Shown: positions 43,486 through 52,723 of the stretch, in pieces
How positions within the stretch are numbered: position 1 is the stretch's first letter
Layout of the letters: each line of letters starts with the position of its first letter
NCBI GenBank assembly: GCA_038244815.1
Contig: JBBRTB010000004.1
Location: forward strand, 62,001-126,000
Length of the DNA stretch: 64,000 nt
Source: DASVHS01 sp038244815
GTDB lineage: Bacteria; Acidobacteriota; Thermoanaerobaculia; Gp7-AA8
Direction of reading: 5' to 3'
The notes under the pieces: generated by a model
The model's database searches: none
Told to the model about the DNA's origin: nothing
The model's input: the letters and a program-made list of their open reading frames with translations, nothing else
Translations under genes and position numbers: made by a program

Positions 43486-44535
43486 TCAGGACATTACCAG
43501 CGGAAACCGCGCGCTGAACGTCGCACCCTTTTCGCGACCGTCGCTCCTCGCTTCCACCGTCCCGTGATGCGCTTCCACGACATGATGCGCGATGGCCAGA
43601 CCGAGACCGAGGCCGCCCTTCTGCACCGCGCCCTCACCCTGCTGAAAGCGCTCGAAGATCGATGACAACTGGTCCGGCTCGATCCCCATCCCGCTGTCCG
43701 TCACGAGGACAACCACCTCGGATCCGGCGACCTCGATCCGCAGTTCCACGCGGCCGCGCGGCGGAGTGAACTTCACCGCGTTCGAGAGAAAGTTCCAGAT
43801 GACCTGCTTGATGCGATGGGCGTCGCCGATGATCACGCAGGGACGTTTCGGCAATTGCAGGACGAGCTCGATCTGCTTCGATGCCGCGGCCGGCGTCATG
43901 AGATCGATCGTCTCGCGCGCCAGTGGTACGAGATCGATCGGAGACCTGTCGATGTGAAACTTGTCGAAGATGATCCTGGAGAGGTCGAGAAGATCGTCGA
44001 CGAGGACCTGCTGCGTTCTGGCACTCTGCCGGATGCTTTCGGCGCCCGCGGCGACCGTGGCCGGGTCGTCAGGCTGCTCTCCGAGAATCGTGGCCCAGCC
44101 GAGAATCGAAGTGAGCGGCGTGCGGAGCTCATGCGACAGCGTCGCCAGGAACCTGTCCTTGGCACTGTCGGCTTCCTTCAGCTTTCGTACCGCGTCGCGC
44201 AGACCGTCCTCGGCAGCGCGCTGGCGCGTCGCCAGCGAACTCACGACGAGCGCAACGACGATGAACATGCTGACGCGAAACACATCGTCCCAGCCGAGGT
44301 CGGGGGCTGCCGCCCATCCCACCTGCGCGAACGCGGTACCGGCGGCAGCGAGCACCGTCGCCAGCAGTCCCGGCCCGACTCCGCCGATCGATGACGCAAC
44401 GAGCACGGCCAGCGCGTACAGCGCGGTGTCGTCGGGTTCGGCCCAGGTTCCGAGCATCGCCGCGATCACGAAGGCGAGCACGACACAACCCGACCCGAAC
44501 AGGTATCTGAAGATCGTTCGTCGCACGTGATCCAC
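43486..44535 (-). CDS. membrane sensor histidine kinase
   Basis: A 349-residue sensor. The N-terminal third has three to four helices (SGCVVLAFVIAAMLGTW, ALAVLVASSIGGVGPGLLA, FIVVALVVSSLA) without a large external domain, in the style of the KdpD four-helix (DUF4118) bundle. The H box is LATLSHELRTPL (H135). The ATPase domain has the N box (WNFLSNAVKFTPP), G1 (VTDSGMGIEPD), F (IFERFQQG) and G2 (GGLGLGLAIAH) boxes. The stimulus is unknown. The receiver gene 355 bp downstream is a possible target. Confidence 0.92.
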   Translation of the reverse strand: MDHVRRTIFRYLFGSGCVVLAFVIAAMLGTWAEPDDTALYALAVLVASSIGGVGPGLLATVLAAAGTAFAQVGWAAAPDLGWDDVFRVSMFIVVALVVSSLATRQRAAEDGLRDAVRKLKEADSAKDRFLATLSHELRTPLTSILGWATILGEQPDDPATVAAGAESIRQSARTQQVLVDDLLDLSRIIFDKFHIDRSPIDLVPLARETIDLMTPAAASKQIELVLQLPKRPCVIIGDAHRIKQVIWNFLSNAVKFTPPRGRVELRIEVAGSEVVVLVTDSGMGIEPDQLSSIFERFQQGEGAVQKGGLGLGLAIAHHVVEAHHGTVEARSDGREKGATFSARFPLVMS

Positions 44536-44569
44536 TCCATCAGATACGACGAACGAGAGCGATCGTTGA

Positions 44570-45286
44570 TTACGGTGAGGAGTAGCGATCGTCGAACCAC
44601 GGCTCGGCCGTGTCGGAGTAGCCGCGGCGCTCCCAGAAGCCCCGGCGATTCTCGGCCAGAAAGTCGATTCGCCGAATCCACTTCGTGCCTTTCCAGGCGT
44701 ACAGATTCGGCGTGATCATGCGGCACGGACCGCCATGCTCGCGAGGCAGCGGATTGCCTTCCCACGTATGCACGAGCAGGACATCGTCCTCGACCGCGCG
44801 GGCCAGCGGCAGGTTCGTCGTGTAGTCCTCGCCGGAGCCGGCATCGCGGTCGTAGCCGGTACAGAGCACCCAGGCCGCGTTCTCGCGGGGCACGACACGC
44901 TCGGCGAGCGTGCTGAAGCGGACGCCCTTCCAGTGGTTGCCGAGACGGCTCCAGGTGGTCACGCAGTGAAAGTCACTCGTGTCCTCGACCTGCGGCAGCG
45001 CCATGAAGTCGTCCCAGGTCAACGTGGCCGGGCTCTCGACCAGACCGCCGACCTCGAGGCGCCAGTCGGCCAACGCGACCTCCGGTACCTCTCCGAGGTC
45101 GAGCACCGGCCAGTTCGTGACAGCGCGCTGGCCCGTGGGAATGGACGGTAATCCGTGACGATTCGGCGGTCCGTATCCCTGAGGCTTCAGCCCCTGGAAG
45201 CGTACGTTCACGCCGTGGCCGAGGGCACGCTGCCTCTCGATGTAGTGCATCCGCCGCTCCACGATTGATTCCCTGGCGTCACTCAT
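44570..45286 (-). CDS. sulfite oxidase-family molybdopterin oxidoreductase
   Basis: A 238-residue cytoplasmic protein made of the molybdopterin-binding core alone. The molybdenum-ligating cysteine is C108 in DFHCVTTWSR. SRLGNHWKGVRF, LPLARAVEDDVLLVHTWEGNP and REHGGPCRMITPNLYAWKG are typical of the YedY/sulfite oxidase fold. No Tat signal or heme/dimer domain is present. Three bases separate it from the aldo/keto reductase gene upstream, so they are co-transcribed. The natural substrate is unknown; such proteins act on sulfoxides or related oxo compounds. Confidence 0.88.
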   Translation of the reverse strand: MSDARESIVERRMHYIERQRALGHGVNVRFQGLKPQGYGPPNRHGLPSIPTGQRAVTNWPVLDLGEVPEVALADWRLEVGGLVESPATLTWDDFMALPQVEDTSDFHCVTTWSRLGNHWKGVRFSTLAERVVPRENAAWVLCTGYDRDAGSGEDYTTNLPLARAVEDDVLLVHTWEGNPLPREHGGPCRMITPNLYAWKGTKWIRRIDFLAENRRGFWERRGYSDTAEPWFDDRYSSP

Positions 45287-45289
45287 CGT

Positions 45290-46153
45290 TCATCCGATCG
45301 CCGATGCGATGCGCGCGCGCAGACGTTCGTCCGGCATGCGCCCGTAACCGGCTGCCATGTTGTCCTGGAGATGCGCTACGTCGGCCGTCGCCGGAATGGC
45401 GCAGGTGATGGAGGGATGTGACACGACGAACTTGAGAAGGATCTGTGCCCAGCTCGTGCAATCGATGTCGTGGGCCCATGAGGGCAGCGCGCGCGACCCA
45501 AGCCGCCGGAGCAACGAGCCCTCGGCGAAGGGACGGTTGGCGATCACCGCGATTCCCTGCTCGCGCGCCAGAGGGAGAATGCGCGCTTCCGCCTGACGCT
45601 CCACGGCGGAGTAATTGATCTGCAGAAAATCGACAGGCTCTCGCCGCATCATCGCCTCGACCTCGCCGTAGGCGCTGGAGGTGTAATGCGTGATCCCGAT
45701 ATAGCGGATGCGACCGTTCTTCTTCCAGTCGCGCAGAGTAGCCAGATGCGTAGCGGCATCGAGAAGATTGTGCACCTGCATGAGATCGATGCGCGACCGT
45801 CGCAGGCGGCGCATCGATTCTTCCATCTGCTGAATCCCCTTCTTGCGGCCGGACGTCCACACTTTCGTGGCCAGAAAGAGTCTCGAATCGAGCTCCGTCT
45901 TCGCGGCCAGAGCGCCGACCACTTCCTCGGCCGAGCCGTACATCGGTGATGCGTCAACAACGCTCCCGGCCATCGTCACGAACTCCCGCAGGACCTTTTC
46001 CAGCGGAGCGCGCTTCGACTCCGACGAGCCGGCATCGAACGTCTGCCACGTCCCGAGACCGATGACCGGCAATGCCTCGCCCGTCGAAGGGATCTGGCGT
46101 GTGGCCATGACCGAGCCGGCGTCGCTGCGGGCGGTGTTTATCGAGTCGTTCAT
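45290..46153 (-). CDS. aldo/keto reductase
   Basis: A 287-residue NADPH-dependent carbonyl reductase of the AKR superfamily. Catalytic tetrad positions fit D67 and Y72 (VVDASPMYGSAEEVVG), K97 (FLATKVWT) and H128 (LMQVHNL). VIGLGTWQTF is the family N-terminus. The ATG faces the pirin gene start with only about 20 bp between, so a divergent promoter must overlap both 5' regions. It forms a pair with the molybdopterin oxidoreductase downstream. Substrate unknown. Confidence 0.9.
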   Translation of the reverse strand: MNDSINTARSDAGSVMATRQIPSTGEALPVIGLGTWQTFDAGSSESKRAPLEKVLREFVTMAGSVVDASPMYGSAEEVVGALAAKTELDSRLFLATKVWTSGRKKGIQQMEESMRRLRRSRIDLMQVHNLLDAATHLATLRDWKKNGRIRYIGITHYTSSAYGEVEAMMRREPVDFLQINYSAVERQAEARILPLAREQGIAVIANRPFAEGSLLRRLGSRALPSWAHDIDCTSWAQILLKFVVSHPSITCAIPATADVAHLQDNMAAGYGRMPDERLRARIASAIG

Positions 46154-46173
46154 TGTGCTATGACTCGGTGAGT

Positions 46174-47013
46174 ATGAGAACGGTTCGCGCGATCCACGAC
46201 GCCGAGCAGGACGACCTCGGCGACCTTCGCACCCAGCGGGCGCTGCCCACCGCGGCGGTGGACATGATCGACCCGTTTCTCCTGCTCAACCATCACGGGC
46301 CGCAAGTCTACCCGCCCGGCAACCGCGGCCTCCCGTTCGGCCCCCATCCACACCGCGGTTTCGAAACCGTTACGTTCATCCTGGACGGCAGCCTCACCCA
46401 TCGCGACACAGGCGGCCACGAGAGCACGATCGGTGCGGGAGGCGTCCAGTGGATGACCGCCGGGCGCGGCATCGAGCACTCCGAGCTGTCCCCTGGAGAG
46501 TTCCTCAAGTACGGCGGGCCGCTGGAGATCCTGCAACTCTGGATCAATCTCCCGGCGAAGCTGAAGATGACCGAGCCGCGCTACGCCGGATTGCAGAACG
46601 ATGAAATCCCGAGCATCACTGCCGGAGAAGGCGCGAACATTCGTCTCATTTCCGGCATATGGGATGGAACGACAGGACCGATCGATTCGCCGACGGATGT
46701 CACGCTCATGACCATCGAGCTGGCCCCTGGAGCGCGCCTCAAGGCTCGGGCACCGCGGGAGCACAACGTGTTTCTCTATGTCGTGCGCGGCGAGGTGAAA
46801 ATCAGTGGAGAGACCGCCCACGCCTTCCAACTCGTCGAGCTGAACGACGACGATGACGAGATCGTGCTCGAGTCATCGTCGGGCGCGATTCTGATCTTCG
46901 GCCATGCCGCGCCTTTCAACGAACCGGTCGTGGCACGGGGACCATTCGTCATGAACACGCAGCAGGAGATCGTGGAAGCCGCCCGCGACTATCACGCCGG
47001 CAGGTTCCGCTGA
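46174..47013 (+). CDS. pirin-family protein
   Basis: A 279-residue bicupin of the pirin family (non-heme iron protein; quercetinase or redox sensor in studied cases). The metal motif is GPHPHRGFETVTFILDG with a second histidine in IEHSE and the glutamate in ELSPGEFLKYG. The C-terminal cupin lacks a full metal set, as usual. Divergent from the aldo/keto reductase, which suggests shared control by electrophile or redox stress. ATG 46174 is chosen for the normal RTVRAIH start; a TTG at 46153 is also in frame. Confidence 0.9.
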   Translation: MRTVRAIHDAEQDDLGDLRTQRALPTAAVDMIDPFLLLNHHGPQVYPPGNRGLPFGPHPHRGFETVTFILDGSLTHRDTGGHESTIGAGGVQWMTAGRGIEHSELSPGEFLKYGGPLEILQLWINLPAKLKMTEPRYAGLQNDEIPSITAGEGANIRLISGIWDGTTGPIDSPTDVTLMTIELAPGARLKARAPREHNVFLYVVRGEVKISGETAHAFQLVELNDDDDEIVLESSSGAILIFGHAAPFNEPVVARGPFVMNTQQEIVEAARDYHAGRFR

Positions 47014-47299
47014 GCCGGCGGCTCAGAAGCGGACTGCTCTTCTCTGCCAACAAGGACTTCGATCCGCGCAACCCGGTCTTCAATACCGAGGCACATCCGC
47101 TGAACTCTCATCGATCAAGGTGCGACGCAGTCGGCCCGACGCTGAATCCCGCACCCGAGCACCGAGCACCCAGCTCCTACCCTCTTCTTACCCAAAATGA
47201 CGGCTTCAGCCACAGATTACTCCCATCGTCGTTTCTCGTTGAGGGGCGAGGAAGTCCTGGTGGGGGTACGGCGGGCGAGGGCTGGCGCCCCGCCGCACA

Positions 47300-47935
47300 T
47301 CAGAGGCGGTAGCCGAGCGGCGCGGTCGGTCGAGTGCTGCTGGAGGCGTTCTGGAATCGGATGGCGAACTGTGCGATCCGGATCTCGTCTCCCGCGCGCA
47401 ACGGCCGCGCCGCCTCGAGCTTTTCGCCGTTCACACGGGTGCCGTTGCGGCTGCCCAGGTCCTGGAGAACGACTTCTTCACCCGAAACGGACACCACGGC
47501 GTGGCGGCGCGACACGGCCGCGGAGTCGAGTCGGATCTGCGCCCCGGGGTCGCGGCCGATGATGTTCCTTCCCTCGCGCAGCGGAAACGCCGCGCCGTTG
47601 ACCATGAGCATGAAACGCAGATGCATGGCCAGCTCGTCGCGGGCGTCGGCGACGAACGCGTAGCCCGCCCCACGTTCGGTGCGGATGATTTCGCCTCCGG
47701 CATCGCCCATCGCGGCGCGCAATTCGGCGACGAGATTCTTGATGTTCGCCTCCTGCACGTACACCGACGGCCAGAGCGTGTCGTAAATCTCCTTCTTGAG
47801 GACGACGTTCGGTCGCTCCGCGACGAGGAGCACGAGAAGCTGAAAAGCCTTCCCGGTCAGGTGCACGGGTACGTCGCCGGCGAGAAGCTGCCGTTCCGAC
47901 GAGTCGAGTACGAAGTCCCCGAACGTGACGCGCAC
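47300..47935 (-). CDS. winged-helix (OmpR/CadC-type) and FHA fusion regulator
   Basis: A 211-residue protein joining an N-terminal OmpR/PhoB-type winged helix (1-96; LTGKAFQLLVLLVAERPNVV, VYVQEANIKNLVAELR, RTERGAGYAFV) to a C-terminal FHA domain (about 108-200) with intact phosphothreonine-binding residues: IIGRDPG (G127-R128), VSRRHAVV (S142-H145) and SRNGTRVNG. There is no receiver. It thus looks like a transcription factor whose activity or partners depend on Thr-phosphorylated proteins, and the Ser/Thr kinase at 7.1 kb is one possible source. Divergent from the amidohydrolase gene, only 53 bp apart. Confidence 0.88.
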   Translation of the reverse strand: MRVTFGDFVLDSSERQLLAGDVPVHLTGKAFQLLVLLVAERPNVVLKKEIYDTLWPSVYVQEANIKNLVAELRAAMGDAGGEIIRTERGAGYAFVADARDELAMHLRFMLMVNGAAFPLREGRNIIGRDPGAQIRLDSAAVSRRHAVVSVSGEEVVLQDLGSRNGTRVNGEKLEAARPLRAGDEIRIAQFAIRFQNASSSTRPTAPLGYRL

Positions 47936-47988
47936 GGCACAATCCTAACAGCGTGGTAGTGTCAAACGCTGTGATCGGACCCGCATTG

Positions 47989-49605
47989 ATGATGGCAAAT
48001 CTCGTCCTGTTCAACGGAAAGGTCTGGACCGGCGATCCGGCAATGCGCTTCGTACAGGCCGTTGCGATCGAGGGAAACCGCATCGTCGCCACCGGCACGA
48101 ACGAGGAAGTCACCGCCCTCCTGGACGAGCGGGCAGGTTCGCCGCAGCACTGGAAGCGCGTCGACCTGCACGGCCGTCTGGCCGTCCCCGGATTCATCGA
48201 TAACCACGTTCATTTCGTCGACGGTGGGTTCGAGCTGTCGCGCGTACGACTGCGCGACGCGGCGTCGCCGGAGGAGTTCGCTCGCCGCATCGGCGAGTTC
48301 GGCCGGAAGGCCGGCAAGGGCGTCTGGATCACCGGAGGGGAGTGGGACGAGCAGCTCTGGAGGCCGTACACGCTCCCCACGCGGCAGATGATCGACGCGG
48401 TCACACCCGACAATCCGGTGTTCGTGACCCGTCTCGATGGCCACATGTCGCTCGCGAACAGCGTCGCCCTGAAACTTGCCGGCGTCACGCGTGACACCGC
48501 CGATCCCGCCGGGGGCACGATCGTTCGCGACAGCAGAGGCGAGCCCACCGGCCTCATGAAAGACGCGGCCACCGGCTTTGGCGACTCGGTCATTCCGCGT
48601 CCTTCGATCGATGAGCGCGTGACCGCGGCGCGCGCCGGTCTCGATGAAGCGATGAAACATGGCGTGACGGCGTTCTGCGACATGTCCGGCGGCGACGCCT
48701 ACGACGACCTCCGCGCCTACCAGCACCTCGAAAAGTCCGGCCGGCTCACCGCGCGCGTCTATCTGTTCACACCGATCCGGCTTTACGAGCGGCTCGTGAG
48801 TGCGGGAATCGAGAAAGCGTTCGGCGGAGACCGGCTGCGCATCGGCGGTCTGAAAGGCTTCGCCGACGGCTCGCTCGGCTCGTCGACGGCGTGGTTCTCC
48901 GCACCGTTCGCGGGAGAGCCCGGCAACCGCGGGCTGCCGATGGAGCCGATGACGAACGGCTCCATGAAGAAATGGGTCGCCGACGCGGACGGGCACAACC
49001 TGCAGATCGCCATCCACGCCATCGGCGACCGCGCCAACGACGAGGTGCTGAAGATCTACGAGTCGCTGCCACGCGACCGCCGCTTCCGCATCGAGCACGC
49101 GCAGCACCTCGATGCGGACCTCATCAGGCGCTTCGCCACCGATCACGTCATCGCATCGATGCAGCCGTATCACGCCATCGACGACGGCCGCTGGGCGGAG
49201 ACGAAGATCGGCCACGAGCGCGCGAAGTGGGCGTACGCGTTCCGATCGCTGATCGATGCCGGAGCCACGGTCACGTTTGGCTCCGACTGGACGGTGGCGC
49301 CGCTCAATCCGATCCTGGGCATCTACGCCGCGGTCACGCGCCGCACGATCGACGGCAGGAACCCGAACGGATGGATCCCCGAACAGAAGATCACCGTGGA
49401 AGAAGCGTTGCGCGCCTACACCGTGAACAATGCGTTTGCCATGTTCCGGGAAAACGACCTTGGGAAGATCGCGCCGGGTATGCTCGCCGACATCGCCGTT
49501 CTGTCCGATGATCTCTTCACCGTTGCGCCCGAGAAGATCGAGAACATCCACGTCGATCTGACCATCCTGGACGGCGACGTGATCTATACTTCCCCGCGGC
49601 GATGA
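47989..49605 (+). CDS. YtcJ-like metal-dependent amidohydrolase
   Basis: A 538-residue member of the amidohydrolase superfamily (YtcJ/LAF3 type). Metal ligands: HVH in FIDNHVHFVDGG, a late His in IAIHAIGDRANDE and in RIEHAQH, and the Asp of VTFGSDWTVAP. The composite beta domain is formed by the first 55 and last 50 residues (AMFRENDLGKIAPGMLADIA). Natural substrates of this subgroup are mostly unknown. The frame is open from GTG 47953; ATG 47989 gives the usual start MANLVLFNGKVWTGD. Divergent from the winged-helix/FHA regulator, which may control it. Confidence 0.88.
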   Translation: MMANLVLFNGKVWTGDPAMRFVQAVAIEGNRIVATGTNEEVTALLDERAGSPQHWKRVDLHGRLAVPGFIDNHVHFVDGGFELSRVRLRDAASPEEFARRIGEFGRKAGKGVWITGGEWDEQLWRPYTLPTRQMIDAVTPDNPVFVTRLDGHMSLANSVALKLAGVTRDTADPAGGTIVRDSRGEPTGLMKDAATGFGDSVIPRPSIDERVTAARAGLDEAMKHGVTAFCDMSGGDAYDDLRAYQHLEKSGRLTARVYLFTPIRLYERLVSAGIEKAFGGDRLRIGGLKGFADGSLGSSTAWFSAPFAGEPGNRGLPMEPMTNGSMKKWVADADGHNLQIAIHAIGDRANDEVLKIYESLPRDRRFRIEHAQHLDADLIRRFATDHVIASMQPYHAIDDGRWAETKIGHERAKWAYAFRSLIDAGATVTFGSDWTVAPLNPILGIYAAVTRRTIDGRNPNGWIPEQKITVEEALRAYTVNNAFAMFRENDLGKIAPGMLADIAVLSDDLFTVAPEKIENIHVDLTILDGDVIYTSPRR

Positions 49606-49754
49606 TTCGCGCCTAACCTCGGCTGCCTTCCCCCGGCGAAGGCGTGATTTCGAGGCAAAGGGGGGCACACTCCCGGATCGGTGTGACGTACCTTCGTGCC
49701 GCAGGCGGCGCTGCCGGGGAGCTCCGCGTTGCGGCGTGAACGAAGGAGATCGTG

Positions 49755-50405
49755 ATGCCGAAGCAGAAAGACCTCAAGCGGATCATCCGAGTCCGTATGC
49801 AGAAGACCGGTGAGTCGTACACCGCCGCGCGTCTTCACATCGTCCGAACAAAAACGCCGGCAAAGGACTACGCCACGGCCGCCGGCATGAGCGACGCGGC
49901 GGTCAGGAAGGCCACCGGCCGCGACTGGGCCGGCTGGGTGAGGGCTCTCGATGCGGCCAGCGCCGCGGAGAAGCCGCATCGAGAGATCGCGCGCTACGTC
50001 TCGTCCACCGGCACACCGGACTGGTGGTCGCAGATGGTGACCGTCGGCTACGAAAGGATCCGCGGACTGCGCGATCGCGGCCAGCGGCGCGGCGGCGATT
50101 ACCACACGACCAGGAGCCGCACGTTCCACGTTCCCGTGGAACGACTGTTCGACGCGTTCGCGAAGCCCCGCCTCCGCGCGAAATGGCTCCCGGACAAGGT
50201 GACGGTGAGAACCGCACATCCGCACAAGACGATGCGCCTCACGATGAGCGACAACACGATCGTCGCCATCGGCTTCATCACCAAGGGCGACCACAAGAGC
50301 GCGGTGGCCATCGAGCACTCCAAGCTCGCCGGCTCATCGGCGGCAGCGACCATGAAGGCGTGGTGGAGTGAACGCTTCGACGCGCTGTCGGAGTTGTTGA
50401 CGTAG
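49755..50405 (+). CDS. SRPBCC/AHSA1-like domain protein
   Basis: A 216-residue protein. The N-terminal 90 residues (MPKQKDLKRIIRVRMQKTGE, then AGMSDAAVRKATGRDWAGW) form a basic helical module seen in several bacterial SRPBCC proteins. The C-terminal half (RSRTFHVPVERLFDAFAKPR, then WWSERFDALSELL) is an AHSA1-type START-like fold. AAGGAG precedes the ATG at 49755 by 7 nt, deciding it over the GTG 3 nt earlier. Ligand and partner are unknown. The basic N-terminus could bind DNA, which is a guess. Confidence 0.75.
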   Translation: MPKQKDLKRIIRVRMQKTGESYTAARLHIVRTKTPAKDYATAAGMSDAAVRKATGRDWAGWVRALDAASAAEKPHREIARYVSSTGTPDWWSQMVTVGYERIRGLRDRGQRRGGDYHTTRSRTFHVPVERLFDAFAKPRLRAKWLPDKVTVRTAHPHKTMRLTMSDNTIVAIGFITKGDHKSAVAIEHSKLAGSSAAATMKAWWSERFDALSELLT

Positions 50406-50407
50406 GC

Positions 50408-50481
50408 GTCAGAGCGAGGAATCCGGGCGCGCCAATGAACCACCACCCGGATTCCTCGCCGTCTTCGCGGCTCGGAATGAC
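50408..50481. repeat. GTCATTCCGAGC palindromic repeat, shortened hairpin (copy 4a)
   Basis: The left arm is partly deleted (GTCAGAGCGAGGAATCCGGG); the right arm CCCGGATTCCTCGCCGTC with TTCGCGGCTCGGAATGAC is intact. Follows the SRPBCC stop directly. Confidence 0.85.
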
Positions 50482-50504
50482 GCGGTCGCACACTCGTGGC
50501 TGTC

Positions 50505-50546
50505 GTCATTCCGAGCGCCGCAGAGCGCGAGGAATCTGGGCGGGGG
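50505..50546 (+). repeat. GTCATTCCGAGC palindromic repeat, left arm (copy 4b)
   Basis: GTCATTCCGAGCGCCGCAGA and GCGCGAGGAATCTGGGCGG, identical over 39 bp to copy 1 at 19488. It lies 23 bp after copy 4a and 22 bp before the SPFH gene stop. Confidence 0.85.
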
Positions 50547-50567
50547 GACTCCGGCGCGCAGGCTTCC

Positions 50568-51326
50568 CTAGCTCTTGCGTTCCAGGGCGGTCCGCAACCC
50601 CTCGAGAATGTCGATCGGCACGGGGAAGATGATGGTGGTGTTCTTCTCCACGCCGATCTCGGTCAACGTCTGCAGATAGCGCAGCTGCAAAGCGCCCTTC
50701 TCGCTGGAAAGCACCCCGGCGGCTTCGGACAGACGCTGGGAGGCCGCGAACTCGCCCTCCGCGTGGATCAGCTTCGCGCGCTTCTCGCGTTCCGCCTCCG
50801 CCTGTTTGGCCATCGCGCGCAGCATCGACTCCGGCAGGTCGACCTGCTTGACCTCGACGTTGACGACCTTCACCCCCCAGGGCTCGGTGTGCTGATCGAG
50901 GATGGACTGGATGCGGGCGTTGAGCTGGTCGCGATGGGCGAGCAGATCGTCGAGCTCCACTTCGCCGAGGACCGACCGCAGCGTCGTCTGTGCGAACTGC
51001 GACGTCTGGTAGCGGTAGTCGAACACCTCGACCACCGCGTTGCGCGGCTCGATGACGCGCAGGAACACGACGGCATTCACTTTCAGGGTGACGTTGTCGC
51101 GCGTGATGATGTCCTGCGGCGGCACCTCGAAGGCCTCCTGCCGCAGCGAGATGCGCACGATCCGGTCGATGGGGGCGAAGACGAAAAAGAGGCCCGGCCC
51201 CTTGGCCGCGCCAAGAAGACGTCCGAGCCGGAAGATGACGCCGCGCTCGTATTCAGGAAGGATCTTGATCGAACTGAGTAGATAGATCCCGACGACGACA
51301 ATGACAATGAGAACTCCGACACTCAT
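50568..51326 (-). CDS. slipin/stomatin-like SPFH membrane protein
   Basis: A 252-residue protein with one N-terminal membrane helix (VGVLIVIVVVGIYLLSSIKI) and a full SPFH/band-7 domain: LPEYERGVIFRLGRLLG, PPQDIITRDNVTLKVNAVV, LDQHTEPWGVKVVNVEVKQV. The C-terminus forms an alanine/glutamate-rich coiled coil (MAKQAEAEREKRAKLIHAEG). Slipins organise membrane microdomains; the usual NfeD-type partner is not adjacent. ATG 51326 follows the Wzt stop by 5 bp with GAGGAG overlapping the end of that gene, so it may be co-transcribed with the exporter. Confidence 0.9.
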   Translation of the reverse strand: MSVGVLIVIVVVGIYLLSSIKILPEYERGVIFRLGRLLGAAKGPGLFFVFAPIDRIVRISLRQEAFEVPPQDIITRDNVTLKVNAVVFLRVIEPRNAVVEVFDYRYQTSQFAQTTLRSVLGEVELDDLLAHRDQLNARIQSILDQHTEPWGVKVVNVEVKQVDLPESMLRAMAKQAEAEREKRAKLIHAEGEFAASQRLSEAAGVLSSEKGALQLRYLQTLTEIGVEKNTTIIFPVPIDILEGLRTALERKS

Positions 51327-51331
51327 GGGCT

Positions 51332-52723
51332 TCACTCCTCGGTTCTGCCGCGCCGCTTGCGGAACTTCGGCGGCTCGGGCGTTGGCTGCGACTCTCGAAT
51401 GTACTCCGCGATCGGCGCGGGCACGTTGCGCTCGAGAGAATCGACGCTCCTGAAGGCGATGCCCCCATCGAAGCGCCACTCGTGCTTCGGACGATACACC
51501 CCAATGTCATGAACGCGTGTGCCCACGACGAAACGAAGGACGCCGCGCCGGTAGTCGAAGGCCCGGCCGTTGCGCGTGTGCACGGCGGCGTCGATTCGAT
51601 ACGAGCCTGCCACGAGGTCGAGTGAAGGCATGAGGAATCGCACACCGCCGGCCCACTCCAGACGCTTCGGCAGCAGACCCTCGATGTCGGTGTTCGTGCC
51701 GTACACGCAGGTCCCGTCGGCGTGATAGATGCCGACGCCGAACACGAAGTCGTCCTGCGGCACCCGCACTTCGACATCCATCTCGACGGCCACCGCGCTT
51801 CCCGCGGCGAGTGCCACGAGCTCATTGCCGTCCGGATCGACGAGCACGACGCTCTTGAGGATCACCTCGCCCGAGCCCCAGCGCTCTTCCTCGGTGAGGT
51901 CGTTGGCCGCTGCCTCACTCGCTCCGGCAACCTGGCCCGGACTGGCCGCAGGGACCGGAGGGGCCACACTTCCTCCGCTCACGACCTGCAGGTAGGCATC
52001 GACCACGCGCACGGGGTCGCCGATGGCTCGCGGCGCGCCGTGATCGAGCCACAGGGCGCGGTCGCACAGAATACGCACCTGGTCGAGTTGATGGGTGACG
52101 AAGATCAGCGTCACGCCGCGATACTTCATCTCCTGGATCTTGGCGACGCATTTTGCCGAGAACTCCTCGTCGCCGACCGACAACACCTCGTCGATCAGGA
52201 GCACTTCCGGATCGACGTGAACGGCTACCGCGAATCCGAGCCGTACGTACATGCCTGACGAGTACGTCTTGACGGGCTGATCGAGAAACTCACCGATGCC
52301 GGCGAAGTCGACGATCGATGCGAACCGCTGATCGATCTCGCGCCGGGTCAGGCCGAGCATGATGCCGTTGATGTAGACGTTCTCGCGCCCGGTGATCTCG
52401 GGATGAAAGCCAGCCCCGAGCTCGATGAGCGCGGCCACTCTCCCGTGCACGGTCACGAAGCCGGACGTCGGCTTGAGGATCCCCGAGACGATCTTGAGCA
52501 GCGTGGACTTGCCGGATCCATTGCGACCGATGACGCCGAAGGCCTCGCCCTTGTGCACGGCGAACGAGACGTCTTTCAGCGCCGCGACCGACGACTCCGG
52601 CTCCGGCGTCATGTCGCGCTTGAGGAGGGCGCTCTTGAGCGTCGCGAATTGCGACCCGCGGCCCCACAGCCGGTAACTCTTCCAGACATCCTGGAGAGCG
52701 ACGGCGAAATTTGGCTCGCTCAA
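51332..52723 (-). CDS. wzt: Wzt-type polysaccharide ABC exporter ATPase with C-terminal sugar-binding domain
   Basis: A 463-residue ATPase. The nucleotide-binding domain (about 1-250) has Walker A GRNGSGKST, the signature YSSGMYVRLGFAVAV, Walker B VLLIDEVLSVGD and FVTHQ, matching the TagH/KpsT/Wzt branch. The C-terminal 180 residues (KSVVLVDPDGNELVAL, FVFGVGIYHADGTCVYGTNT, GSYRIDAAVHTRNG) match the Wzt carbohydrate-binding domain that recognises the capped chain end. The TTG start overlaps the permease stop; GGAGG precedes it by 4 nt. No glycosyltransferases are in the window, so the exported glycan is unknown. Confidence 0.92.
   Translation of the reverse strand: MSEPNFAVALQDVWKSYRLWGRGSQFATLKSALLKRDMTPEPESSVAALKDVSFAVHKGEAFGVIGRNGSGKSTLLKIVSGILKPTSGFVTVHGRVAALIELGAGFHPEITGRENVYINGIMLGLTRREIDQRFASIVDFAGIGEFLDQPVKTYSSGMYVRLGFAVAVHVDPEVLLIDEVLSVGDEEFSAKCVAKIQEMKYRGVTLIFVTHQLDQVRILCDRALWLDHGAPRAIGDPVRVVDAYLQVVSGGSVAPPVPAASPGQVAGASEAAANDLTEEERWGSGEVILKSVVLVDPDGNELVALAAGSAVAVEMDVEVRVPQDDFVFGVGIYHADGTCVYGTNTDIEGLLPKRLEWAGGVRFLMPSLDLVAGSYRIDAAVHTRNGRAFDYRRGVLRFVVGTRVHDIGVYRPKHEWRFDGGIAFRSVDSLERNVPAPIAEYIRESQPTPEPPKFRKRRGRTEE

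Noticed and set aside
47014..47299. Possible small gene after pirin
   Set aside because: Short frames (for example around 47041-47130) lack start signals and recognisable sequence; I could not support a gene.
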